In this document: positions 41,643-49,781 of the stretch, piece after piece | How positions within the stretch are numbered: position 1 is the stretch's first letter | How the letters are laid out: every line of letters begins with the position of its first letter | DNA from: PALSA-1353 sp050012375 | GTDB taxonomy: Bacteria > Planctomycetota > Phycisphaerae > Tepidisphaerales > Tepidisphaeraceae | DNA: 64,000 bases | Assembly (NCBI GenBank): GCA_050012375.1 | Contig: JBEKHH010000010.1 | Span: forward strand, 1-64,000 | Direction: 5' to 3' | Program-made: the position numbers and the translations under genes | Notes under the pieces: model-generated | Seen by the model: only the letters and a program-made list of their open reading frames with translations | Told to the model about the DNA's origin: nothing | The model's database searches: none

Positions 41643-41779
41643 CGCTGGTCAATTCTAAGAAGGGCGACGTACAAAACAAAACATGTTCAAACTTTACCAC
41701 CACCCAAATCCCGGGGAACTTGACATCTTTCGTCGGATGGTCACAATCCCCGCTCCTGTTTTACGCGGAGATTTTGACG

Positions 41780-42085
41780 ATGTATGCAATTATCGACGAT
41801 GGAGGGCGGCAACATAAAGTCACCACGGGCGATCTCATCCGCATCGATCGCGAGGAGACCGATCAGAAGACCATTACGTTCGATCGGGTGCTGCTGGTCG
41901 GGGGCGAAGGGGAGCCGAAGATCGGCTTTCCGACCGTGGCGGGGGCTTCGGTTACCGGCGATGTCACGGTGGTGAAGGGGAAGAAGATCGATACCATCAA
42001 GTATCGACGGCGGAAGGGGTATCATAAAAAGATCGGACACCGACAGACGCAATTGCAGGTGAGGATCAGCGCGATCAATGTTTGA
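41780..42085 (+). CDS. rplU: 50S ribosomal protein L21
   Basis: The start at ATG 41780 (MYAIIDDGGRQHKVTTGD) gives 101 residues, the normal L21 length. Hallmarks are GGRQHKV, FDRVLLVGG and the basic RRRKGYHKKIGHRQ segment ahead of the final strand. L21 binds 23S rRNA in the large subunit. In most bacteria rplU is followed by rpmA (L27); here the next gene is a minus-strand GGDEF protein and no L27 is in the window. Confidence 0.95.
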   Translation: MYAIIDDGGRQHKVTTGDLIRIDREETDQKTITFDRVLLVGGEGEPKIGFPTVAGASVTGDVTVVKGKKIDTIKYRRRKGYHKKIGHRQTQLQVRISAINV

Positions 42086-42131
42086 GTGGGCGAGCCTTGG
42101 CGTTTGAACCCGCGGTGCTGCGCACGCGCCG

Positions 42132-43532
42132 CTAAATCGGGGGGGTGAGGGGCGGGGGTGGGAGGCAGTCGCCGCCGACTAGGTGAATTGTGTTCCGGCC
42201 TGAACGCTTGGCGCCGAACATGAGTTGCTGATCGGCCGCCTCAATCAACTTGTTTACATCCTGTGCATCGTAGGGATAGACGGCCAGGCCGCCGCTGATG
42301 GTCAGGCAACCTTTGCCGCCGGGGCCCAGGCTGGGAAAATCCTGGGTGGAGAGGAGATGCCTGAATCGATCTAAAATATCCTGGGGTTCCTGGGGCGTGC
42401 GATTGCCGAGGTGGGTGCGCGGCTCGCGCGGCGTGCGCGGGCCTTCCTTGTCCCAAAATACCACGGCAAATTCGTCACCGCTGATTCGGGCGACCAGATC
42501 GTGATCGCGAACGCAACGGCGCATGAGGTTGGCCAACTGCTTGAGAATCTCATCGCCGCCGCCGTGGCCGTATTGGTCGTTGTAGTGCTTGAAATTGTCG
42601 ATGTCGAAGAGGAAGAGGGTGACGAGGAAGCGTTTGAGCCGGGCCTTTTCGACGACTTTGGTGAGGAATTGCCGGAAATATCGGCCGTTGGCCAGGCCGG
42701 TGAGGTCGTCGGTGATGGCCAGCCGCTGCAAGCCGGTGTGGCGATCGTGCAAGGCCTGGAGCTTGGCGAGATTTGCGGCCAGGTCGGCGAGGAAACTCAT
42801 GGCCGTCGAACGATCGTGGTCGGCGGGAGCTGAAAGACGGATGGCTTTGGGGAACGGGGCGGTGTCGGGTTCGGCGGCGGCTGGGTTGAGCGGGTCGGGT
42901 GGGCGATGCGAGAAAACCGTCATACCTTCGGCGGGCGTGGGCGCGTCGGCTTGGGGGGCCGCGAGAGATACGTTCAGCGTCGGCGGCAAAGCCGCGTTGA
43001 TCTGGTTGATGACCATTGCGACCGGGTTTTGAGGAGCTTTCAGCAAGGCATCGAGCACAAGGCTCGTCAGGCAGATTTGCGACAGCGGAGAAGACGTTGG
43101 GGAAGCGGAGGAGGCTTCAGTAACCGGCGCGGGCTCAGAAGCGTGCTGGCCATTTCTTCGCAATCGCATCGCGGGCGCGCCGAGGGTTTCCAAGAGTTCG
43201 CCGGGCGTGATGGGAGTGACGAGGTAGTCATCGCAGCCGAAATCCATCATTTTTTGGGAGAGCGGCTCGAGGGTGGGATGTCCGAAAAGCAGGAGCCTGC
43301 CCTCGCGGCTCAGTTCGCGCAGGGTGCGCATGGCGGCTTCCGGCCTGCGCTCCATCGGCTCAACGGAGGCGAGCACGGTTGTGTACTGTTCATGCGAAAG
43401 CTCGGCAATTCCATCGAAGAGACTGGGGACGGATTTGACTTGGGCGGCGGGGAGGGCCTGGGTGACGGTGGAATACATCTGACGATCCACATCGCCGATC
43501 AGCAGAACCCGTTCATGGGACAAACGCACCAT
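42132..43532 (-). CDS. Diguanylate cyclase (GGDEF) with receiver-like N-terminal domain
   Basis: ATG 43532 (MVRLSHERVLLIGDVDRQMY) is preferred over a TTG at 43565. Residues 1-125 resemble a response-regulator receiver fold (VLLIGDVDRQ, later LLLFGHPTLEPL and GCDDYLVTPITPGELLETLG), with the phospho-acceptor Asp not clear. Residues 265-440 are a GGDEF domain: LTGLANGRYFRQFL, LFLFDIDNFKHYNDQYGH and the signature ISGDEFAVVF (SGDEF). SGDEF is a known active variant. It would make c-di-GMP. The long linker is Ala/Pro-rich. No partner gene; a receiver-like protein lies upstream. Confidence 0.82.
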   Translation of the reverse strand: MVRLSHERVLLIGDVDRQMYSTVTQALPAAQVKSVPSLFDGIAELSHEQYTTVLASVEPMERRPEAAMRTLRELSREGRLLLFGHPTLEPLSQKMMDFGCDDYLVTPITPGELLETLGAPAMRLRRNGQHASEPAPVTEASSASPTSSPLSQICLTSLVLDALLKAPQNPVAMVINQINAALPPTLNVSLAAPQADAPTPAEGMTVFSHRPPDPLNPAAAEPDTAPFPKAIRLSAPADHDRSTAMSFLADLAANLAKLQALHDRHTGLQRLAITDDLTGLANGRYFRQFLTKVVEKARLKRFLVTLFLFDIDNFKHYNDQYGHGGGDEILKQLANLMRRCVRDHDLVARISGDEFAVVFWDKEGPRTPREPRTHLGNRTPQEPQDILDRFRHLLSTQDFPSLGPGGKGCLTISGGLAVYPYDAQDVNKLIEAADQQLMFGAKRSGRNTIHLVGGDCLPPPPLTPPI

Positions 43533-43644
43533 ATCTCTGGATATTGTAGCCGTGAAATCGACCAAGGTTGCGGCAAGGACGCAAGAAATGAATGTTTTTT
43601 TTGGGGTTAAATGGGGGGCGGCGGTTATCGAGAATCCCCCAAAC

Positions 43645-43671
43645 GCGCTCCCCTTCGGGTCGCGGCTAAAC
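43645..43671 (+). repeat. 27-bp dispersed repeat, copy 2
   Basis: Identical to the sequences at 38145 and 52031. It lies in the 142-bp gap between two minus-strand genes, directly beside the stop of the receiver-like protein at 43675. Confidence 0.75.
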
Positions 43672-43674
43672 GGG

Positions 43675-44232
43675 TCAACCGGCGCTGGGGCCTGGAGTTT
43701 CCTGCAATAAGGCCCGCAGTTCTTCGGCGGTCAGGAGCGGGTCCGCTGAATTCTCCTGTGGGGTGGAGGGGTCTGCCGGTTGGTCGGCTGGAACGGGGTT
43801 TGTGGAGGCGGGAGCGGAGTCAATTTCTTTGGCGGAGGGAAAGCCTACCGCCGTGGCGGGCGGGGCGGCGGCGACTCGATGGAGGCCGTCGTCGGCGACG
43901 AGGCCATCGGCCCCCAGGCGCATGGCTTCGGCGAGAGCGGCCTGTCGGCCGTCGGTGTCGGAAAGCCAGATATCCACGTGTGAAAAACGGCGTTTGATGC
44001 TTGAGATGATGAGCAACTCTTCGCGGTATAGGCTGTTTAAGCTGAAGATGACGGCCGAGTAAAAGAGGGGCTTGCGGCAGAGAGTGACCATCGCGTCATA
44101 GGGGTCGTCCACTTCGGTGCAGAGGTAACCCTGTTTTTGCAAAGCCATTGTCGGGACGATTCGAAGCGCGGGTTGTCCCACGATCAAAGCGCGACCCGGC
44201 GGTCGCGTAACTGGGAGACTGACACCGGACAT
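43675..44232 (-). CDS. Degenerate receiver-like protein
   Basis: ATG 44232 (MSGVSLPVTRPPGRALIVG) gives 185 residues. The first 115 residues have a receiver-like alternation (RALIVGQPALRIVPTMALQKQGYLC in two elements, AVIFSLNSLYREELLII, VDIWLSDTDGRQAALAEAMRLGADGLVAD). The conserved Asp in the expected strand is replaced (AVIFSLNS). The C-terminus is Ala/Pro-rich with a LLTAEELRALLQE helix. It likely works as a pseudo-receiver, perhaps with the GGDEF protein downstream. Confidence in the fold is moderate. Confidence 0.5.
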   Translation of the reverse strand: MSGVSLPVTRPPGRALIVGQPALRIVPTMALQKQGYLCTEVDDPYDAMVTLCRKPLFYSAVIFSLNSLYREELLIISSIKRRFSHVDIWLSDTDGRQAALAEAMRLGADGLVADDGLHRVAAAPPATAVGFPSAKEIDSAPASTNPVPADQPADPSTPQENSADPLLTAEELRALLQETPGPSAG

Positions 44233-44360
44233 GAGGCTCCAACACGAGGAAAAAACCAGCGGTTCCCACAAAGAGGACTGCCGGGAGATTATACGCCAAA
44301 CGCCGGCCGGTTGCGACTGGATTTACAGGTCTTTACGGATTGACGGTCGGCTGGAAATCC

Positions 44361-44389
44361 TTGACAGGGGTCATAGCGCTCCATAGTGT
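44361..44389 (+). promoter_or_regulatory. Promoter of the GAPDH gene
   Basis: TTGACA (44361-44366), 17 bp, TAGTGT (44384-44389), 69 bp ahead of the ATG at 44458. AGGAGC at 44447-44452 is a good ribosome binding site, unusual among the genes here, as expected for a highly expressed enzyme. Confidence 0.5.
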
Positions 44390-44457
44390 GAATAGCCGAC
44401 CGGCTGCCGAGCCGGTTTGTTTTTAGAATCGTCTTAAAATCAAAAGGAGCTTTTTAT

Positions 44458-45486
44458 ATGGCCGCTTTGAAAATTGGCATCAACGGTTTCGGCCGGATCG
44501 GCCGACTGGTGTTCCGGGCCGGCGTCAGCAATCCAAATCTCGAATTCGTGGGGATTAACGATATTGTTCCCGCGGATAACCTCGCGTATTTGCTCAGGCA
44601 TGACTCGACGCACGGCAAATTCAAGGGCACGGCGGAGGTGAAGGACGACGGCATCGTCGTCAACGGCAAGTTCGTCAAGTGCATGTCGGTGAAGAATCCC
44701 GCGGAGCTGCCGTGGAAACAGCTCGGGGCGGAGTATGTCATCGAATCGACGGGCCTGTTCACGACTTATGACGCGGCGGAGAACCACCTGAAGGCCGGCG
44801 CCAAGCGGGTGATCCTCACCGCTCCGAGCAAGGACCCGGAGAAGATTCCGACATTCCTGATGGGCGTGAACCAGAACAAGTTCGACCCCGCGAAGGACAA
44901 GATCGTTTCCAACGCATCGTGCACGACGAACTGTCTGGCTCCGATTGCGAAAGTCATCAACGACAACTTCGGGCTGGCTGAGGGACTCATGACCACGGTG
45001 CACGCGACGACGGCGACTCAGCCGACGGTGGATGGTCCGAGCAAGAAGGACTGGCGTGGAGGCCGCGGGGCGGGGCAGAACATCATTCCGTCTTCCACGG
45101 GTGCGGCGAAGGCCGTGACGCTGGTGCTGCCGGAATTGAAAGGCAAGTTGACCGGGATGGCGTTCCGCGTGCCGACGCCGAATGTTTCGGTTGTTGACCT
45201 GACGTTCAAGACGGCCAAGCCGACGAGCTACAAGGAAATCTGCGCCGCGATGAAACGGGCCTCGGAGGGCGAGCTGAAGGGAATCCTGGGCTACACCACG
45301 GAAGAGGTGGTATCGAGCGATTTCCTGGGCGATTCGCACAGCAGCATCTTTGATGCGGGCGCGGGGATCGAGCTGAATCCGAACTTCTTCAAGGTTGTGG
45401 CCTGGTACGACAACGAATGGGGCTATAGCTGCCGGGTCATCGATCTGGTGATCTCCATGGCGAAGAAGGAAGGGTTGCTGAAGTGA
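44458..45486 (+). CDS. gap: Type I glyceraldehyde-3-phosphate dehydrogenase
   Basis: This glycolytic enzyme oxidises glyceraldehyde-3-phosphate to 1,3-bisphosphoglycerate with NAD+. The 342-residue protein starts with the Rossmann motif INGFGRIGRLVFR. The catalytic Cys is in SNASCTTNCLAP, and the C-terminal signature is WYDNEWGYSCRV. Segment LRHDSTHGKF contacts phosphate. The S-loop region carries GAAKAV and VPTPNVSVVDLTF. The gene has its own promoter and no glycolytic neighbours such as pgk. Confidence 0.96.
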   Translation: MAALKIGINGFGRIGRLVFRAGVSNPNLEFVGINDIVPADNLAYLLRHDSTHGKFKGTAEVKDDGIVVNGKFVKCMSVKNPAELPWKQLGAEYVIESTGLFTTYDAAENHLKAGAKRVILTAPSKDPEKIPTFLMGVNQNKFDPAKDKIVSNASCTTNCLAPIAKVINDNFGLAEGLMTTVHATTATQPTVDGPSKKDWRGGRGAGQNIIPSSTGAAKAVTLVLPELKGKLTGMAFRVPTPNVSVVDLTFKTAKPTSYKEICAAMKRASEGELKGILGYTTEEVVSSDFLGDSHSSIFDAGAGIELNPNFFKVVAWYDNEWGYSCRVIDLVISMAKKEGLLK

Positions 45487-45550
45487 GCGAATTGCCTGGG
45501 TAGCGAATTGCTTGGGCAAGGCTGCACTTAATCAGGTGAACCGGGTTGGC

Positions 45551-45760
45551 TCACGCAGATGCCTTGCGCGCGTGGGATGGAAGGGCGAGCACTTTGTCGG
45601 CTGCGGCCGGATCGTATATACGCTCGCCACAGTCAGGACACTCGTAGCACTCAACGTTTGGTATGCGGACTTTCCGACCTGCGATGACCTGGGAAAAGGT
45701 CCTCCGCACTTTGTGAATTCGCTTTCCGGAACAAATTGGGCAGGTTTTTAGGGGCCTCAT
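45551..45760 (-). CDS. YgiT-type (MqsA N-terminal-like) zinc-finger antitoxin
   Basis: ATG 45760 gives 69 residues with two zinc knuckles, TCPICSGKR and ECPDCGERIY, and a VPN-like IPNVECYEC strand between. This is the N-terminal zinc domain of MqsA/YgiT antitoxins, which hold the partner toxin; the DNA-binding HTH of full MqsA is absent, as in many short versions. The toxin gene should precede it. Only its first 40 codons remain (45783-45902), so this antitoxin is probably an orphan. Confidence 0.75.
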   Translation of the reverse strand: MRPLKTCPICSGKRIHKVRRTFSQVIAGRKVRIPNVECYECPDCGERIYDPAAADKVLALPSHARKASA

Positions 45761-45782
45761 AACCGCGCTGATAATTATACAT

Positions 45783-45902
45783 GGATTCCGCCACGTCCTC
45801 ACGAGAAAGAGCGTCAAGGCGCATTTCGATCAAAGCCTTTTCGGTGAAGCGCATGCGACCGCGCAGAACGGCACGTTTAATTCGCACCAAGACATCGGAC
45901 AT
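45783..45902 (-). pseudogene. 5' remnant of a DUF4258/MqsR-like toxin gene
   Basis: ATG 45902 starts MSDVLVRIKRAVLRGRMRFT, then EKALIEMRLDALSREDVAES. This is the usual opening of DUF4258 toxins, the partners of YgiT-type antitoxins, as I recall them. After DVAES the frame runs into the antitoxin gene region in a different frame and ends in SESPHTKR, unlike the family. An internal deletion has probably removed about 60 residues including the catalytic end. Confidence 0.65.
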
Positions 45903-45944
45903 GGCTGCGATTGTAAGCCGCCGATGGACGAAATCACCAGGCAA

Positions 45945-46754
45945 TCATCTTTTGGGTGGCTGGCATTTCGGACAAAAGTGCGTGGAGCGGCCGCCGAGCA
46001 CGAGGCGCTGAATCGTGACGCCACAAACGACGCAGGGCTTGCCGGCGCGGTCGTAAACCCGGTGAATTTTCTGAAAATCGCCTGGTTGGCCATTGGCATC
46101 GCGATAATCCCGCAGCGTGCTGCCGCGGTGATGAATGGCGCGATTCAAAACGGTTTTGATGCTTCGGTTCAGGCGGGCGATCTCGATTGAAGAAAGTTCA
46201 TTGGCGGGGACCTGGGGATGAATGCCGGCGGCGAAGAGCGATTCATCGGCGTAAATGTTTCCCAACCCCGCGAGCGTTTTTTGGTCCAGGAGCGCCGTTT
46301 TGATCGCTCGTCGTGTGTTGGCCAGGCGGGCGGCCAGTTGGCTGGGGCGGAGTTTCAGCGGCTCTGGGCCGAGGTCGGCGTCGGGCGAGGCGTGGGTTCC
46401 GAGCCAGAAGACGCCGCCGAAACGCCGGGGATCGGTAAAGCGAAGCTCTTTGCCGGCGAAGCGCAGGATCATATGGGTGTGCGGGGGCATGACGGTTTGC
46501 GGGCGAGCGAGGGTCAGGCGGCCGCTCATTCCCAGATGGATGTAGAATCGCGCGGCATCATCCAGGTTGAAGACGATCTTCTTGCCCCGGCGCAGGATGG
46601 CGACGATGGCGCGGCCGGTCAGCTTCGAGGCGAGGTCGATATTTTTCGGGCGGATGATGTCTTGGCGAATGATGCGCAGGGCATCGATTCGGCGGCCGAG
46701 CAGGTTCGGCCGCAGACTTCGCACAATTGTTTCAACCTCGGGCAGTTCAGGCAT
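45945..46754 (-). CDS. mutM: Formamidopyrimidine-DNA glycosylase (Fpg/MutM)
   Basis: This base-excision enzyme removes 8-oxoguanine and formamidopyrimidines. The start is fixed at ATG 46754 by the mandatory MPELPEVETIV N-terminus, in which Pro2 is the catalytic nucleophile; a very long extension of this frame upstream is antisense noise. Other features are YIHLGMSGRL, GLGNIYADESLFAAGIHP (H2TH) and the C-terminal zinc finger CVVCGVTIQRLVLGGRSTHF with CPKC. Length is 269 residues. It diverges from the MoxR operon. Confidence 0.95.
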   Translation of the reverse strand: MPELPEVETIVRSLRPNLLGRRIDALRIIRQDIIRPKNIDLASKLTGRAIVAILRRGKKIVFNLDDAARFYIHLGMSGRLTLARPQTVMPPHTHMILRFAGKELRFTDPRRFGGVFWLGTHASPDADLGPEPLKLRPSQLAARLANTRRAIKTALLDQKTLAGLGNIYADESLFAAGIHPQVPANELSSIEIARLNRSIKTVLNRAIHHRGSTLRDYRDANGQPGDFQKIHRVYDRAGKPCVVCGVTIQRLVLGGRSTHFCPKCQPPKR

Positions 46755-46859
46755 TTGAAACTTCGCCTCGCCGGCTGTGTCTATGGATTGTTCACGGTTG
46801 TTGGGATAGAAACAACTGTGCCGACAAAAGGAAGAAATTAGACAAGGGAGAGCCGCGTC

Positions 46860-47951
<1,092 letters not shown>

Positions 47952-47958
47952 GATCAGC

Positions 47959-48444
47959 ATGGCCAAGGTTCCTACAATTCACGCCAAGGTTCGGCTTACG
48001 CCCAACCAGTTTCGCGAGGTCTCCGAACGGCGGTTGGGCGATGCTGAATGTTTGGTGAAAAGCGGTGACGCACATCGAGCGAACGGCGCAATTTATATGG
48101 CCGGTTTCGTCATTGAATGTCTTCTCAAAGCTCTCCTGCTTGAGCGGCGCCGGAATCTTCAGGTTCCTGTCGATCCCGCGACGCTATCATCTTCCGACAA
48201 GGACGTGTTCGAGTTGCTCTACAGTCATAAGCTTGAGGACATGATGGGATTCTTGCCGGAGGTGGAATCGAAATTGTCGGCCTTGCCCATCCAATCCGGT
48301 CTGTCGCCATGGGCCAAATTCTGCGCGATTTGCGAGGAATGGACGGTGTATGCCAGGTATTCGCCAAAGATGGCGACGTTAGACCGGGCCAGAGATTACG
48401 TGGACACCATCAAAGAGGTGAAAAAATGGCTAAGAGAGCTTTAG
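47959..48444 (+). CDS. HEPN-domain protein
   Basis: ATG 47959 (MAKVPTIHAKVRLTP) gives 161 residues. The HEPN core is AECLVKSGDAHRANGAIYMAG with FVIECLLKALLLERR, followed by LLYSHKLEDMMGFLPEVE. HEPN proteins are all-helical, often RNases in toxin-antitoxin or defence systems, although the RxxxxH RNase motif is not evident here. It overlaps the next small gene by 19 bp. The two genes interrupt what is usually a direct moxR-DUF58 junction. Confidence 0.75.
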   Translation: MAKVPTIHAKVRLTPNQFREVSERRLGDAECLVKSGDAHRANGAIYMAGFVIECLLKALLLERRRNLQVPVDPATLSSSDKDVFELLYSHKLEDMMGFLPEVESKLSALPIQSGLSPWAKFCAICEEWTVYARYSPKMATLDRARDYVDTIKEVKKWLREL

Positions 48445-48707
48445 CGGTAAGATCCGGGACCCCTGCTTATGTTAAGACGCTTTCGGCGGCACTTCGAAGT
48501 CGCCTAAAGGGGGCGCAAGTCATGTACGAAAGAGTTCGGGGCAATCGGTTTCGATTTGAAGTGGTCTGGGGAAAGTTTGATTCAATGGGGCATCCCGAGC
48601 GCCAAAGACTGGTTTGGGATCTCGTGGACGACGTGCTGGACAAACCGGATTTGTTGAATGTCGCGATGATTATCACCCTTGGAAAGGACGATCTTCCGTC
48701 CGACTGA
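48426..48707 (+). CDS. Small partner of the HEPN protein, 93 aa
   Basis: ATG 48426 lies within the end of the HEPN gene, a 19-bp overlap typical of coupled pairs. The protein (MAKRALAVRSGTPAYVKTLS) is basic at its start; SRLKGAQVMYERVRGNRFRFEV and WDLVDDVLDKPDLLNVAMIIT follow. No minimal-nucleotidyltransferase motif is present, so it is not the usual HEPN antitoxin. The pair resembles a small accessory cassette. Confidence 0.6.
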   Translation: MAKRALAVRSGTPAYVKTLSAALRSRLKGAQVMYERVRGNRFRFEVVWGKFDSMGHPERQRLVWDLVDDVLDKPDLLNVAMIITLGKDDLPSD

Positions 48708-48740
48708 TCAAAGCGCGGCCAATGGGTTTAGGGTCATCGC

Positions 48741-49664
48741 ATGACAGATTCCCAGACCGATTATCGCCGATATCTCGAGCCGCGCACGCTGGCGAGGATC
48801 GAATCGTTGGATTTGCGCGCCCGGCTGGTCGTCGAAGGGCTCATGGCCGGGATGCACCGCTCGCCGTATCAGGGGATTTCCGTCGAATTCAGCCAGCATC
48901 GGCAATACGTGCCCGGCGACGATATCCGCCACGTCGATTGGAAGGTTTTTGCCAAGACCGACAAGGTCTATCTCAAGCAATACCTCGAGGAGACCAACCT
49001 ACATCTCATCTGCGTGGTGGATGCGAGCGAATCGATGGGATATGGCTCCGTCGTCGAGGGCCAGCGCGTATGGAGCAAGTACGATCACGCGACGGCGATC
49101 GCGGCGTCGCTGTCCTATCTGGCGATTCAGCAGCAGGATTCGGTGGGGCTGGCGATTTTTGACAACGAGCTGCGGCGGTATTTCAAGCCCAGCAATTTGC
49201 CGGCCCAATGGAAAACAATCACTCACGAACTCCTGCTGGTTCCGCGGCTGAAGAAAACGGGGACGGGCCGGGTGCTCGACCAGCTTGCCGAGAAGCTGAC
49301 GCATCGCAGTCTCGTTGTTTTTCTCAGCGATTTTTTCGATGACATGGACTCCATTCAGAAGGGCCTGCGGCATCTTCGCTATCGCAAGCATGAAGTGATC
49401 GCCTTTCAGATTTTGGATTCCATGGAGATCGAATTTCCTTTTGAGGATGTGACGCTGTTCAAAGGATTGGAAGAGATGGGCGAGCTGCTGACCGAGCCGC
49501 AGAGCCTGCGGCAGGGATATCTGGATGAATTGGCGGCCTATACGGATCGGCTGAAGAAGATGTGCCGCGGGATGCACATTGATTTCACGCAGGTGAACAG
49601 CGGGCATGCGCTGGATGTTGTTCTGAGCGGTTTTTTGGCGACACGAGCGGCCAGCATTCGCTAA
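48741..49664 (+). CDS. DUF58 protein with VWA-like domain
   Basis: The 307-residue protein has the DUF58 core SVEFSQHRQYVPGDDIRHVDWKVFA, split here at RHVDW, followed by a VWA-like fold with an intact metal-ion site DASES in CVVDASESMGYGS. Later elements are LVVFLSDFFDDMD and a C-terminal TQVNSGHALDVVLSGFL. No membrane helix is present, so it is cytoplasmic. DUF58 proteins are the invariable partners of MoxR ATPases, and both probably act on the downstream VWA membrane proteins. Confidence 0.9.
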   Translation: MTDSQTDYRRYLEPRTLARIESLDLRARLVVEGLMAGMHRSPYQGISVEFSQHRQYVPGDDIRHVDWKVFAKTDKVYLKQYLEETNLHLICVVDASESMGYGSVVEGQRVWSKYDHATAIAASLSYLAIQQQDSVGLAIFDNELRRYFKPSNLPAQWKTITHELLLVPRLKKTGTGRVLDQLAEKLTHRSLVVFLSDFFDDMDSIQKGLRHLRYRKHEVIAFQILDSMEIEFPFEDVTLFKGLEEMGELLTEPQSLRQGYLDELAAYTDRLKKMCRGMHIDFTQVNSGHALDVVLSGFLATRAASIR

Positions 49665-49675
49665 ATGGGCGACCG

Positions 49676-49755
49676 CGATTCCGGGACGTGGGCGTAACCC
49701 GCGGTGCTTCGCACCGCCGCTAACTATGTTTGAACTGTCCCTGAATCACGGTTCC
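49676..49755. repeat. UUCG-hairpin repeat family, copy B
   Basis: Nearly identical to copy A at 36644-36725, including the core GCGGTGC-TTC-GCACCGC and the paired flanks GATTCCGGGAC and GTCCCTGAATC. It fills the 117-bp gap between the DUF58 gene and the first VWA gene of the operon, so it must be tolerated within, or may modulate, that transcript. Confidence 0.65.
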
Positions 49756-49781
49756 GTATTTAGCGCCGTGACGAGTTGGTT

